Assembly: GCF_017562075.2 (NCBI RefSeq)
Contig: NC_054085.1
Coordinates: forward strand, 38,032,539-38,096,538
DNA length: 64,000 nucleotides
Direction: 5' to 3'
From: Anopheles merus
Lineage: Eukaryota > Arthropoda > Insecta > Diptera > Culicidae
The notes under the pieces are model-generated. The model was given only the letters and a program-made list of their open reading frames with translations. It did no database searches and had not been told where the DNA came from. The translations under genes and the position numbers were made by a program. Below are positions 1 to 13,735 of this stretch, in pieces. Within the stretch, counting starts at the first letter, position 1. Every line of letters starts with the position of its first letter.

Positions 1-1813
1 CCCAACAGAGGGCAGGCAGGCTGCTAAGGACGCGAAAAAACGACTGTTCGCCTTCGCCCAAAGCTCCTCGGGGACACAATTTAGCTGTCATGTCACGGGT
101 GACAAATGACTAACGTACATCGTGTCGCTGGTTTTCGTTCGCCTTTTGTTGCCCACTGTTTCACATTTGACTCGTACGATCCGTGGCGCTACACGTGGCT
201 GGGAAATGCTCTCATCGCAGGAGCTTCTTATAAATCCCTCCGCAATAGGAACAGACAAGGTGTAGCGGTGAGCGGACCCGCAAAGCTTGTTTCTTCGTGC
301 ACGTACATTGGAAGTGACATGAAACTTTAACCCGGCGAAATCACTCCCAACAACTCAACACACCCTCGGAAAAACAAAGGAACAAAACATCCCAGACAGA
401 CGGACAGACAGACGGAACCGGGCCGCGGATCAATGACAACGCCGGCTCCTCCATCACTCCACCACTCGTCAAACGCCACCAACGAGTCAAACTTTTAATG
501 AACCAGATGGCCTGCGATGTTTGCAATGTAACCTGCTGTTAAAGTATCACCGGATTGGCGGAAGTTCCCCCCTCCCCCCCCCCAGTAGTCCGACGGACAC
601 TCTGCAGACGACGTCACCGGAGATTCCGGACTGTCACGGATACTTTTCCGATTGTCGTTGAAACGATGCAGACGATTCCCATTATTCAGCTCGACGGCAA
701 TAGCAATGTCGAAGAGAATTTAAGACGCAACTTGCCGCCAAAACTTCGTTGCCCATCGTTGGATGCTTCACCAGGCCTCAGGCACCGCTTCCCACATCCC
801 CACAGAAGAAGTTGGAATGTTCCTTTTCGGAACTTTTCATTTCCCATCGTTTCTCAGTCACCTCCCCTTCCCAACCTGCGGTGTGCTGTCGGCACACTTT
901 CGGCCCAATAAACATAATTCCTTATCATCATCGTCCGGGTAGTTTGCCGAAAACCGCTTCCCACAAAGCAAAGCTTCCTCTCCGTTAAGTAAGGAGCTCC
1001 CGAAGAACATGGGGATTCTATTTTAAACGAGGTGCGCGCTTTGCTTGTCGAACAAAGTTGCACAACTGTCGAGCACTTGTTCTGCCACCCTATCCTCCCT
1101 CACCGTTCAAATTGGAAGCAATTGGGGAGAAAATTTAGTGAGCAGGAAAAAGGCGTTTTCAGCACCCTCACTTACCCACCGATAGCCGGCGCTATCAGAA
1201 TGAGCAGTTTAAGCGCACACGCAGGCAGACAGCGCGTTTAAAGCGTGATGTTCGTTCACCTGTTAGCTAACAACATATCATCCCGGCGTAGCTCCCATCC
1301 GCTCTTAAAAATACCGTTCCAGCTGCCAAGAGTTTCCCCTATATTGTGTGGAAAGAGAAACAAGCTTCTGGCACACACACACACACGCAGACAAATACCT
1401 GTCTCAGGGAAATGCTTTCACAAGATAAGACGCCCTTCGTTAACGAGTTTCCGATCCTGTTCCCGATGAATCGGCACCGGCTCAAGACCAATCTATATTT
1501 ATTGGATTTTTGTACGCGGCCGACTTTCCGGCCACGGCAAAGAGGCGTCGGAAGGGTGCTTATCGATGGTGAGAGAAAGCGAGAACGGCAACGTGACGGC
1601 TGTTTCGTGATCCATATTTAATCCATCCGAAAGTTATGCGGCTTCTATCGTTCTGAGAAATAAATATAATCGCTTGTGTAAATATCACCGAGCTGGCAAG
1701 TTTGTCGGTGTAGATGCTTTATCGTCGCCATTTGTTGTAATGTGAAGAATAACAGCTTGTTATTACATTGATTGAAAGGAGCACGCGTACAGATTAAATT
1801 CAAGTGCTGCATG
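1..1813. other. Non-coding stretch, no gene seen
   Basis: No open frame here has the codon use or domain pattern of a gene. The sequence holds a C-run near 571-583, a short CA run near 1372-1386 and otherwise mixed sequence. It may be intergenic or part of a large intron whose exons lie outside the window. Confidence 0.5.
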
Positions 1814-1871
1814 ATTGCATACTTTTGGGGGTGTTAAAATGGGATAATTTGTTTGCCTAAAAGTATGCAAT
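1814..1871. repeat. Inverted pair of the CCTAAAnnTATGCAAT motif (locus 1)
   Basis: The left arm at 1814-1830 reads ATTGCATACTTTTGGGG. The right arm at 1856-1871 reads CCTAAAAGTATGCAAT, whose reverse complement shares 13 consecutive bases with the left arm (ATTGCATACTTTT). The arms are 25 bases apart. The same motif recurs at 6505, 8006, 18720-18766 and 20022-20086. Role unknown: it could be a paired protein-binding site, a hairpin, or a remnant of a very small inverted-repeat element. Confidence 0.75.
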
Positions 1872-3099
1872 AATTTAACAAAACCACATTAACAGCGTTA
1901 ATCCTTAGTGTTATATAGCATTATGTTGTTAGATATATTATTTTACAATTTTATACAAGAAAGGGTCATATCACGTTTTCGCAAAAGACAGAACATTCTT
2001 CCAACGGGTTATTTCCTGACATCACATGGCATCTACCCATTGCCGGCGCAATCGTATACTTTTCCATCTTCATTATAAAGATCGAACGAGGCGCTTCTGC
2101 TCGTTTCCATCCACCCGGAAGGCTAACAAGCGTGTTCTCTACCATTACTGACACCGATTGCAATTCATCAGAAATCGTCTTAACATGGCTTAGAAGAATC
2201 GTCAGAACTTTCTCCCGAGCAAGCAGACAGATATTGTATTCCAGTTGTACGAACGTTTCCTGCTCCCTGTCCCATGGTGTAAGTAATTGGTATCGCTAGC
2301 ATAACGATGCTCGGGAATGTAACGAATAAATGCTGATAAATCCTTAATTCAACCTATTGAATACTTGCTTTCTTGCGTCTTTCCCGCCTTCTCGATCGCA
2401 CAACCCCAACCAGATATCGCTACAGTGTGGCTTCCTTCACACAAACCCCAGAAGTATCCAGAAAAGAACCATCCAACGTGTTTGCTTCCCCCGGTATCCC
2501 ACATCCTTGACTCAAGCAGGAGCGTTCCTGAGACCTTTTTAGAAAATCTTTCAGAATATCTTCCGTCATTTTTTACCTTTAGTTCTCAGTTCTTTCTATC
2601 TCTCTCGGCTCTCGCCCGGTCTATTGCCATGTTGAAATGTGTACAAGCCGCAGCATTCTGTGCTTGAGAAAGGCTTTCCTTCATCTGCCTTACCGATCAT
2701 AAAGTGGTTAAAACCGGCCGTCCCACTCACCCCCCCCCCCCTTTTCCGCAATGGAAGTTTGCGGCTCCTCCATTGATAGAAATTGAAAAAGACATTCTCG
2801 GTCGGCTTTATGGTTTGGGCTTCAGTTTTGCTGAAAGCGAGAAACACCCCTTACCCGGGTCCTTGTTTTGGTAGCAGGCTGTAGGCGAGGGAGCCATAAG
2901 GGTAAATATTGTTATATTTCAACCGTCGTTCTCGGCTCTTGGGCTCCCATGCATCATCCTCAGCACATTGACATTGATGCCTGAAGTTGGGTAACGCTTC
3001 GTCATAAATTTTATCAAGACGTTACGCCTTGCCGCTGGAAAGGGATTGAGCTAAAAAGCTGAACGTAGGCAAAAAAAAACCCTCAATAACCAATAGAAG

Positions 3100-3102
<3 letters not shown>

Positions 3103-3130
<28 letters not shown>
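3103..3130. repeat. (CA)14 microsatellite
   Basis: Uninterrupted CA dinucleotides followed by TACAGAG. No link to a gene was seen. Confidence 0.95.
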
Positions 3131-3134
<4 letters not shown>

Positions 3135-4376
3135 GAGAAGCATTGAGCGAAAGCTTTCTTACCGTGTGCAAGCCCTCATCGCTCCTTCGTTGCCGTGAAG
3201 GATGCTTATAAAGACGAGACATTCTTTCGTGGAAAATAGTTCCCGCTCACAGTGCGCCCCCAAAGGCGCAGAGCCAGAGCCTCTGCCTCTATGGGAATAC
3301 TTTTCTATGCAAACTTTCCTGAGAACGTTGGATAATAAACTTCATCGTTGGAAAGCCAAACTTTGGCTAACGTCAATGTAAGTTTTCCAATTGGGAAACC
3401 TTTACCCGGAGGGATAACCTTTGTGGGGAAGTTTCTTAGCGAAAAGGGGATTGGTGTTTATATTTCCGCTTGCATTTGGGAGAAAAGAGTGCAGCCAAAG
3501 AGGTCTTCTCGGCAGGGCCAAAACTTTGTTTAGCCATTGTGGCAGAGCTCGTGCTCAGACATTCACGTTTAACGAGTCAAATTGATAGCTTGTTATAGTT
3601 TTCCGACCAAGTCGCCTTATCGATCCGAGATATCTTCGGACACTTTATTCAGCAAATTACACCTATTATCAACGGCAATACACAAGCCTCTGGACTAACA
3701 GTCACAATCACTGACCACACAACGGTCCAATCTCATCACCATTCTCCTGTGTGTCATAAAGGAGGGAAAACTACCAGCCCACAAAGCGCCTGCTTCCCGT
3801 TGGCCCAAGGTAAGCCAGAAGACAATTAAAAGCGTACATCAAGTACGAAAATAGCCAACGGAACAAAGAAAGACACACGCGCACGAAAACAATGGCCAGC
3901 GTAGAGTACAGGGATGAGCTAGAGGGGGAGCAACAAGAAACTACTGTATCAGTCACGCATCATAGCTTTTGACTCCCGGAAGCGTCCCCTGTTCGGGCCG
4001 GCTTCTTGCATTCGGTTCCGCCCTGTGTTGTGGCCAACAGCGGAAACCAAAAATACACCCTAACGCACCATTCCACCCATCTCTTCGGTTGGAAGCAGCA
4101 GGTTACAACGGCAAATAACACTACAGACACTGTTCACAGAGGACCGATACAGCAAGCCGGCTAAACCGGCTCCATATCTAAAAGTATCACAATGGAAACA
4201 GTCCGGAAGAACCACAAAGCCTTACTTCACGTGTAACGCTCACACATACACAGTCGGGCCGTTCTTGTGGAGCTTTGGAGTCTGATTGAAACGCATCACT
4301 GAGCAGACTTCCCAGGGATGTTTGTGGAAGCGATGGTTTTGGGTCTCGTTTGAACCACACATCCGGGAACTGTCAG

Positions 4377-4378
<2 letters not shown>

Positions 4379-4439
<61 letters not shown>
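4379..4439. repeat. (AG)30 microsatellite
   Basis: About thirty uninterrupted AG units, followed by an imperfect tail. GAGA tracts of this kind can bind GAGA-factor-type proteins in insects, but nothing here shows that this one does. Confidence 0.95.
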
Positions 4440-4442
<3 letters not shown>

Positions 4443-6504
4443 AGAGAGATGGTTGAGTTAATTGATGGATTTTTGTACCATTGGGAAAATTGGAGAAAAA
4501 CACATTTAGTCTCACCTTGATTGCATGGCTTAGAGGAGGAGCTTTTCCTTTTAGACGATTAGGATGTTAGGTTCGTTACTGTTGTGTTGGATCGAAATAG
4601 GTTCAATTTGATGGTTGTTATGGAATGACAGGTTTATGTTGAGCGTTTACAACATTATTCCTTGAGTTTCAGTAAAGAAATACAGCAATGAAAGAATCAG
4701 TTTCTGTACACTGTCATTTCAGGCGGTAAAAGATTTACTGACAAGCCACCTAAAACCCCAATGAAAGGACTCGCTTTGTATCGTTATGCGATAAAACATC
4801 TCATTATCGAAGATAACACTTGAAAGTTGTCATTTTCAGCCTCATCAATTAATAGCTTACATTTCTAAGAATGCTTAACGACCGTCGTCTGTCAAACCCC
4901 TGAAGACCGCCACCGTGTTTCGTTCTCGTCATTGCCATATGAAACGCTCATTTTCAGCCGAAAGTCTGCATCGTTTTCTCTAGCAAAATAATCAACTCCC
5001 ACCTTACCCCACACCTGCCAAACCCGCCCGATCCGTCTCAAAGACATTTGTCGCACAAAGCGGTTGCCCTAATTAAAGGTCGCACCGGCAAATTAGAGGC
5101 TTAACGCGAAACCATTCATAGTTCGTGCCGCGTTAATCCTTTCACGTTAGCCTCGGGGACCACCGGTAGTCACGCGCCCCTAGTGTGGCCCCTCGGTCGC
5201 CGGCTTTTAATCGATATTGTGTCAAAGTCTACTGACTGCGCTATGAAAAAGACAACCCGGCCTGTTGTACGGCACCAGCTGGTCAAAATTAATGATCAAG
5301 GATTATGTTTCTCGCGTCGTTTCTTCCCACCGTTCTCGGTGCCGCACTATCTTGCCAGAGGAAATCATAGGAAAAAGCCAAACCAATTCCATGCTCCTGG
5401 AGGGTCGACCAGAGCAGGAACGTCTCAAGGAGTGATGAGCTTGGTAAGAAAACCACAATGCTCCAGCATCCTTCGACAGACCAGCTCAGAGAATTCTCAA
5501 TTCTTCCACCTCACTGCCGTCACTGCTCCGTACCGGATTGGCTTCTTTGGCAAACAATTTATCTAACCGATTGGATATGGCACGAAGGCACCAGACGGTA
5601 TAGAAAGAGAGAAAGGGAGAAAAAAGGCCACCACCGCAACAAATGCCTATCTAGCAAACAAATGTGCCCGATATGCACGATAAATTGTGATGCACTCCTC
5701 GGTGGAGCGAATGCTCTGTCACACACATCCACACACACTCCACGGGTGGCTGTGTCGCACAGCTGGCACAACAAATTATCCCCCTGAAAAGGCTAAGTGC
5801 TCCCAACGGGAGACAGGATAAAGCCACCCTTTCAACACACACAAACACACATATAGCACATAGCTGACAATCTCCTCCCCCCAACCGTAAAAAGGGACGA
5901 TTATTTGCTTTTGTGTGTAGTTTTTTTTTAAAGGTAAAATCAACACTCTTTGCGGTAGAAAAAATCTCACCACGCCGAAAACGGATTTGATGTCCCTTGG
6001 CTGTGTTGAGCCTTAGGTTTTTGTTTTGGTGGGGATAGAGAAAAATGCTATTCTTTGTCACACTCTCTCTTTCGCACACGCCCGGATTTGCCGTAGGGAT
6101 AGAGTAAATATTAGCTTAACGGATTAAATTTCCGGTCAATATGGAAGTGCGGAAGTTTCCCACTGCGGCACACGGGCATTATCCTTTTATCTAGACGGGG
6201 CGGAACGGATAAATAGAAGCCGAGCGGTGAAAAGTTGTCCCACCGTTTCGATCCCCGTGTAATGTGTTAATGCAGGAAGTGTTGTGGAGCACATGGAGAA
6301 GCACAGTGGCATGTGCAGGGGGCTTGAGCTACAGGATACGAAAGTGGAGGTTTGCAAATAGTTTGTAATTAGACTACCGAACCGGGAATACTTTAACTTA
6401 AAGTTTGGTTAACAAGTTTTGGTCATGGCTGCCTTTTGGATATAAATTTCAATTAGATAAGTTTGGAGCATCTTCGTTTTGGGAGATTTTGTCTTTCGAC
6501 AACG

Positions 6505-6520
6505 CCTAAATTTATGCAAT
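6505..6520 (+). repeat. CCTAAATTTATGCAAT motif (locus 2)
   Basis: A full 16-base copy of the recurring motif, followed directly by TTGCAT so that two TGCA-type cores lie back to back. A weak left arm (GCATCTTCGTTTTGGG, near 6468-6483) may be a decayed partner in the opposite orientation. Confidence 0.65.
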
Positions 6521-8005
6521 TTGCATCACAAATTCACCTGAAAATGATTTGGGGTGCATGTATCGATCGGTAGAAAGATTGAAGTCCTGCTTTTGTTTCT
6601 CTTCTTTGTTACTACAGACCTACCTGCAAGCAAAGAAAGCAAAGCAACACGAGAACCCCACTTAGGCACGCACCAGCACCAGTGGCAAAGCCCAACCCCT
6701 AAGGATCTTCACACGGTGCGAAACGTGCTAAATTAGGGATTGTTTCTGTGCAGAATTGCGCACTAAAAATGCCTTGCAATATCCTTTCCTGCTTCTCGAG
6801 GGTGTTTGTGTGTGTCTGCGTACTTGCAGCAGTTTGTGTTGGTTCGAACTGTTCCCATACGAAGGTGCGTATGATTGGAAAGCAATTTGTAAGCAGCGTG
6901 ATGGTTACAGCATTTTCCCGCTACCGCTGCTCTTCGAAGCTCAAAGGATCTTCCAATTACTTTCGTCTGATTCCAGCAGCACAAGAATGTTGAGTAACAC
7001 GATACACTATTTGCACCCACGACGCGTGCCTTTTATAGTGTTTTTTTCTCTCTCCCTCTCCCAGATGCTGCTCCCATCTGGCAACGAACTGTACTAGTTT
7101 TTCTTCTTCTCACACATCTCCACTGTGCGGCGTGTTTCTTCAAACACAAACAAGCACACCCGATGACTCCTTTATAGTAACCCTGTTGACCAACATTTTC
7201 CCATCTGACCACTCGATAACGGATAAATGGCGACCCGTACGGTCTGCAACAGTGTTGTGCATAATAGTTGCGTCTGCCCTTACTTTGTTCCGGTGTCAAA
7301 CGGTGTCAAGCGGACCCGGGTGAGACTTTACGCCCTCGTTACACACACACATACACCATTGTCTATCCGCACTGTCCGCCATCGCCAGCATGGCGATGAG
7401 CCTCATTACTTTTAATTGTCAATTATCTTCCGCTATCGCCGTTTTCCGGGGTTCGGTTGCGGATTTCCATTACAATCAAGCGATCCTGTCCGTTCCGGTT
7501 CGTCCAGCCATTCATATTGCCATGCACAATTTCTTCCTCACCCTTTGTAGCTTCAATCAGCGTAGCATTTGTTGTGTGCGTGCGTGTGAGAGTGTGTGTG
7601 GGATTTTTTTACCACTTTCCCATTGGGGTGGGTTTGTTGGTTTCTTTTCGTGCCCAACATAACCATATCCATTACAGTTCCGAGCAACACCTAGTGTAGA
7701 AGCGAAACCCGACCGACCCGGGTTTCCATGTGGAATATTTTTCCGAATACAATCATTCCCATCGTTTCGCATAACAGTTCGATGGAATTTTCGTACGCGC
7801 TGCTTGCCTGAGATAATTAACGAACGAATAGAACGTGCAGAGGGAAATGGAGCGTGTTGAGTTACAGGGCGGTGGGAAAATAATTTGTTGTGGATGGGAG
7901 CGAAACCATTTCATTGCATTTGTTTTGTTATAATTACTAACGTAAATTCGGTGAAAATATTAATAAAATGCAACTACCATTTCATAAAGCAGATCGTGAA
8001 AAACG
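6521..8005. other. Non-coding stretch
   Basis: No supportable gene. Short open frames around 6748-7699 have no domain pattern and overlap on both strands, as expected by chance in this base composition. Confidence 0.45.
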
Positions 8006-8021
8006 CCTAAATGTATGCAAT
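8006..8021 (+). repeat. CCTAAATGTATGCAAT motif (locus 3)
   Basis: A full copy of the recurring motif, preceded by AAACG as at locus 2 (AACG). The same 16 bases occur exactly at 20071-20086. No convincing inverted partner was found within 60 bases. Confidence 0.65.
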
Positions 8022-11000
8022 AGCTTTACGTTTATAATTTCAAAGAACCCGTTTCTGCAATAAACGTGTAAGTGTCAGCACCTTTGGCGCGTTGTGAAGG
8101 TACAAATATCCTTCTGTATCCTTTCAATGTCAATTTCCCTCCATTTACAGCCCAATCCCCAACGATGGGCTGAGTAACGACGATGGTGGCAATAAAAAGG
8201 CGAACAGGGATGTTAACTGCTTCGGAGGGTTTCTTTAGATGGGTTACGTTTAGGGATTCAGCACGGTCATACATGTTCGGACATTCACGCTGGACAGCGG
8301 ATGGTGCTTGCAAAACTGCCGTTCCATGTATGGGAAATGCTGGGCGAGAAAAAAAATGCTAACAACGATAAATTGTCGGCTCCGCAGGAAGCCAAGAATG
8401 CTACCGGGATGTCTTTTTGGGAACATTATTGTAATATTCCTACAAAATGACGCTGTTGATATGTATTTATTATCCTTTTTTTAAAGGGAGTGTATTACCT
8501 TAGCCACTTTTTGATTGTATGTTTTACAGATTGTATTCTGTATATATGCTTGTTTTTATGCAATTCCAGAAGTAAAATAACTTTAATCACAAAGTGAAAG
8601 CATATTCTGTTTTCAAATTGGGGGCACGATGAAATTTAATATGATCAGACGTTTTCATTGGACGTATCAGGATCATCGAGTGCCCGCGAAGCTTTCAACT
8701 CATAACACGATGGATCAGATCGTATTTCGCCCATAAACCCCGTAATGGCAGCACATGTTCTCAAAATGTTCGATATTAAAATCGCTTGATTAATCTGTTG
8801 GTTTTATTGCCTCACTCATCGCCGTACGATGATGCCGCAGGGCGCCATGCAACATATTTGTTCTCTACCAGAGCCTCTTTCTTTAACCGTATCATTAAAT
8901 TCATGCGTTCCGAATACACACTACTCCCAAATACTTTAACACCTGCTCTAGCGCGCTTAAATCGATCATCCCATCTACGGTCGCTTTAAATTCCCGTACC
9001 ATCGAAACCCGATAAAAATCGGTACCGCCGGTGTTCCGAAATAAATTCGGCCCGTAGTAAAATATTGTCACAGACCCTCCTCCGCCCCACCTGACAGGAC
9101 AAACAAAATAAAAGCATCGCCCAAACTTTGACCCAGAGCGACGGGGAGACAGAGAGCGAGCTGCTGCGTGGGTAAGGTGTTATGCATCCAAATTGGATTT
9201 TAATTTGCTCCCTTTACGGCCGCTCCGAGGGTCGCACCTGGACTGGGATGGAGAGGGTGTAAAAAGCAACACCGGAACGCGGCCGGGCAAGGTGTCCCGG
9301 TAATAAATTCAATCATGTAAATTGTGGACTCCCCGGGGTTGGTTTATCGTCAACCGTTGCGGGGTCGTGGGTCTTGGTTTTTCCAGTACCGGCGGTGGTC
9401 CAGTTGTTATCTTTTGTCGTTTGTGACGTTGGGTTTTGACGGTACAGTAGCTCTAAGCTCGTGTGGTGCGGTGTTGTGTGGTGTAATTTGTGTCGGATGC
9501 AGTGGTCGATCACACTGCTGAAGAGAGAGAGAGAGAGAGAGAGAGAGGAAGAGGGAGAATAAAAAAAGTCCTTTATCTCTGAAAAACATCCAGTAATGGT
9601 GTAAACGTGTTGGGTTAGAGCGGATGCTCTAGGCTTAAAGGAAGCTGAGATTATTGTGTTCAAACTGTAATTAAGTTTAGCGTCATGTTCAGAGTTTTTG
9701 GTAAGATGTGAATCATTAAAGTCTTTTAATCGACATTCATGTTCAAAATTGAAATGAAAGCTAGCTACTCCGTACAAAAACATCCATTAGTAATTCTACT
9801 CCTCCATCAATATAATCCTGCATTACATATTCATTTATTGTAATGCATCCAATTTCCGGGCTGCGTTTATTGAAATTGGTATTTACCAATCATTTACTGC
9901 CGATCCACCCTCTTTCCATATAATCAGTCCCATTTGCCCACCCCAATCTAACACACATATGCGTTTATTTTCATAAAGCTTTTTTGCCGCCCATCTCACC
10001 GCACGGAACGGAGAGGTGAGGAAAAAGTCATACAATAAATCAAGCGTGCACATTTGCTGAATGAATTATGACATCCATTAACGCGATTTGATTACTTTTT
10101 CGCACGTCGATATTATCGAATGGGTGTTGTTGGTGGAATTTTGCGCTAATAGATCGACTTATATTGCATTATATGCCGTGGGCCATCGAATGAAATATGT
10201 TTTCTGTAAGGGGTTCCGACGAACGCCGGCCTGCTTGTTTTTATTTCCATTGTGTTCACATTTCTAATGTACAAACGCCCAATCCGCGCGGCTTTCTCGG
10301 CTTGTGAAAACTCATTTCACAAAAAGCTTTCCCTGTTTTTTTTTTGTGGCTTCCATTTCACCCCACAAACCGGCCAAGTGTCCTCGTTGCGAACAAAATC
10401 GATGCTAATAAATCGACTTCATGATTAGATTCCAGCACAAACAATACAAGACCTTTTCCGGGGAACGGATCTCGTCCAAGAGCTCTCCAGTCAGAAGGGA
10501 TCACCATCAGACGGGAAGTTATTAGTTACCCTCAGGGCCAAACCGAACATTCTTCAGCGCACTTCCGCAGCGGTTTCTAACGTTACCTCAACTTCCCATC
10601 AAACCAGCAAAAAATACATCCATCGATATTTGCATCATGATTAGCGGTGCCCAACCAAAGAATGAAAAATAAAACTCCACAGTGGAAGGCAATGTATAGA
10701 GAGATTGGCCGCAAAATGGGAAATCCAAGGCGAACAAAACATGGAGAAAAGCACGTGAAATAAATCTCTCCCACCAGCAGCCGAAACTTCGCAATCACAA
10801 AATACCACCATTTGCCTTGCGGGTGTCCATTAGAAATTGCTTTCGCTGTGCCGTGGCATCCTTCCAAACCACCCATTCTAATCCAACGCTTCTTGGAATT
10901 CTTCGGTCGACCGCCGAAATCGGCAAAAACGTCAACCGATGAATGGAGAAATTTTTCCAATTAACATTTGACCCTGCTAGAGACATGAAAACGAGAAAAA

Positions 11001-13678
11001 AGACTCACCCGGACCCAGCATAAGAGAGGAAGAGGATGCTTAAAGGCGAAAAAACGAAATGTTGTCAACAAATCAAATATTAATCCCACCCGGGTACTTA
11101 ATTAACGTGCTTCACAGTTCTTTGCTGCCGTGTAATTATTGCAGTTGTGTCTTTAGTGTCTTTAGCAAATTATCAGTTCCACAATACTTCATTATCCAAG
11201 CATTGTTTGGTTAGCAAATTAAACAACGAACAGTTCACTAATAATCACGCGGTGCATTTCAATTACGTCGTCTTTAGGGAATTTTATGCAAATGCTGTAC
11301 TTGCCCCGCTGTAAGTACCATTTGCTGTGCCTAGCTTGGGCGAACAAATGGACCTCGAAGTGTGGTACGCCTCCACGAAACTGTAGTTGTAGCAGCAAAA
11401 AAAAAAAGATGTCGGAACTTCTAAAAGAGGAAAAATCAAGCGACGTGAAAAACGCTTCCCGATATCACGTCTTTATTGTTCGTCCCCGGGGGAGGGTTTT
11501 CGCTCTCCAGCCAACGCCAGCCTAGACGCCGAGCGTGCACTCAACAAGTTTGCGAAACACTTTGCCCACCGGTTTCGGTACACTTTGCCGTTAATGAGAT
11601 TTTTCCCTTACTTTGTCGGCGCGCTTGCCGTGCTCCATCGGCCGGATTTACCATCCGTAGGGCGCGAAGTGATTTGGCAGGAAAAAGTGCAACTGCTTGC
11701 GAAACGGCGGGCGCCAGACCCGCGCCCCGTCGGTTGTTGCCGGATATAATCGTTAATTAAAATTCGGCATCCAGGATTTTGTCGGCTGTCGGCTGTAGTG
11801 TTTGGGCGTGTTGTTGTTGCTCTTGCTGCTACTACTTCTTGCCGGCACAACTCGCACGAAAGATGCTAACAGCTTTAATTTACTTAATGTTTGATTCGAT
11901 GACTTCATTTGCCGCGTATTATTTGCCGCAACGCTTGGGCAAGCGAGCTGATCGAAGGAAGCAGAATATTATGCAAAGTGCTGGAATCCCATTAAACGCC
12001 GTAATGGTTTTAATTCACGACTGTTGGATGTAATGAAATTTGTCTGTGGAAAACATTTAAAATGATTGTGTTCAACACATTCCGCCGTACGTGTACAACC
12101 AATGGCCTTTTTTCATAGTATAAAAATGTTATTTTGTACTGGTCATTGCATACATTGAGGCGCTTTTTGTTAGGCATGAAACTTATCATACAGTTTGCAT
12201 GTAAACTCATAATACAATTAACTATTTTACATTGACAATTAAAGCACTTTTTTCAGCAAATAGTAAAGACTAGCACAGGAATTGATATAATTGGTTTCTA
12301 TAGCACGACGGACAAACATAATCAACTACACGCATTACTGCAATAATACGTGATAATGCGGCCCTTTCACTGTGTTTGATAATTAGTAAATGCCGGTCAT
12401 TCATTTCATCACTCCAACATGCAATGATAATGCGATTTGAAGGAAAATAGTACACGTAAATACATTGTACCATGAATCACGATCTTTCGTTCCCTCCTGA
12501 TGATTGAGGTTATTATGATTTCCTGCAGCAACGTTAAAAGCAACTACTCTATTGGATTGTTGCGTATTTACCAGGATTTGTAAGTTGTAGTGTAAGTGAA
12601 GTAAAGTTTAATCGCTGTCAAGTAAATTGGAGTGGATTTTACACAAACAGGCTGCACTAAAAACCTCCATAGCATAGCATAACACAAAGCAAAATGGCAA
12701 CGACAATCAAGAGCATGTTGTAAGCTTCTTCTCATCCTTTTTACCCAGTATGCAATTATTTTAAAAGCTACATTTCTTATGGCTCCCTTCATTTTAAAAA
12801 AGAAATAAAGTCACTAACAAAAACGAATCTCACCATTATCGCGGCGTGTCGCAGATGCTTTCAGCTTAAATTTCAATAAAACCACCACACATAGACGCTT
12901 ACACGCTTACAAAGTTTGCCAGAGCTTTCCTCCAACATCGTGTAGGTTGATATCAACGAAAACGCCTGTCGGGTACGCAAAATTCCAAGAACACACCCGC
13001 TACGTTCTGAGCATAAAGTGCTGACAAAAACAAGCCTATTTATAAAAAACGTCCTCATCTCACAAAAACCAGTCCCAACACGGGTAGCGTAACAGTCGTC
13101 TAAGAGTGATTTAGATGATGGGCCACCCCCTTTCATGAAAGGGTCTCCCCTACCGCCGGTTTTATAAAACTTGACCTTTTAATGAACTTAACCTGGTGGC
13201 AACTGGGACTTAGTTTAGACCCCCCCCCCCCCCTTCGCTAGCTACAAAAAAGGGAAAGCACCGAGAAACAGCAACAGTGAAAGACTTCAATTCAATTCAT
13301 CCTGCCTGATTCAGCGTTTTTGTTCCGGCTGCCTATTCTCGCTGCCCTGGCACGGCAAAAGAATCTAAACGGTACAACTCAGCTCTTCCCCCCCCAAAAA
13401 CCTATTCAACTTTGCGTCCAAATCTAATTGTTGAATCATTTTTCTTTTCCACTCCACTCCACTCCGCCTCCTTCCAGCGCACGCAGAGAAATCGCGCCAA
13501 GAAGAATGACCATTTTCCTGGGCGTCTCTCTATCGTCAAGATTAGCAAGCTTAAATTTATCATTGTAACCTCTCCCGTGCACGTTACCGTCTGAGTCTGA
13601 GTGTGTTCTGTCACGGTTGATGAAGGCAACCGGAGGTTCCCTTCTTGCGAGCAGGTCTTCTGGTCTATTTATCGAGAT

Positions 13679-13680
<2 letters not shown>

Positions 13681-13732
<52 letters not shown>
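13681..13732. repeat. (GT)26 microsatellite
   Basis: Uninterrupted GT units followed by TTTGTTGCAG, which resembles a 3' splice site. No convincing exon follows. Confidence 0.95.

Positions 13733-13735
<3 letters not shown>

Larger units (their letters stand above)
1872..6504. other. Non-coding stretch with microsatellites
   Basis: No supportable gene. It holds a (CA)14 run at 3103-3130 and a long (AG)n run at 4379-4439. The 127-codon open frame at 5183-5566 has mixed codon use and no recognisable domain, so it is not called. Confidence 0.5.

Noticed and set aside
5183..5566. 127-codon plus frame
   Set aside because: Mixed codon use, overlapping frames on both strands and no recognisable domain; a frame of this length is expected by chance in 64 kb.
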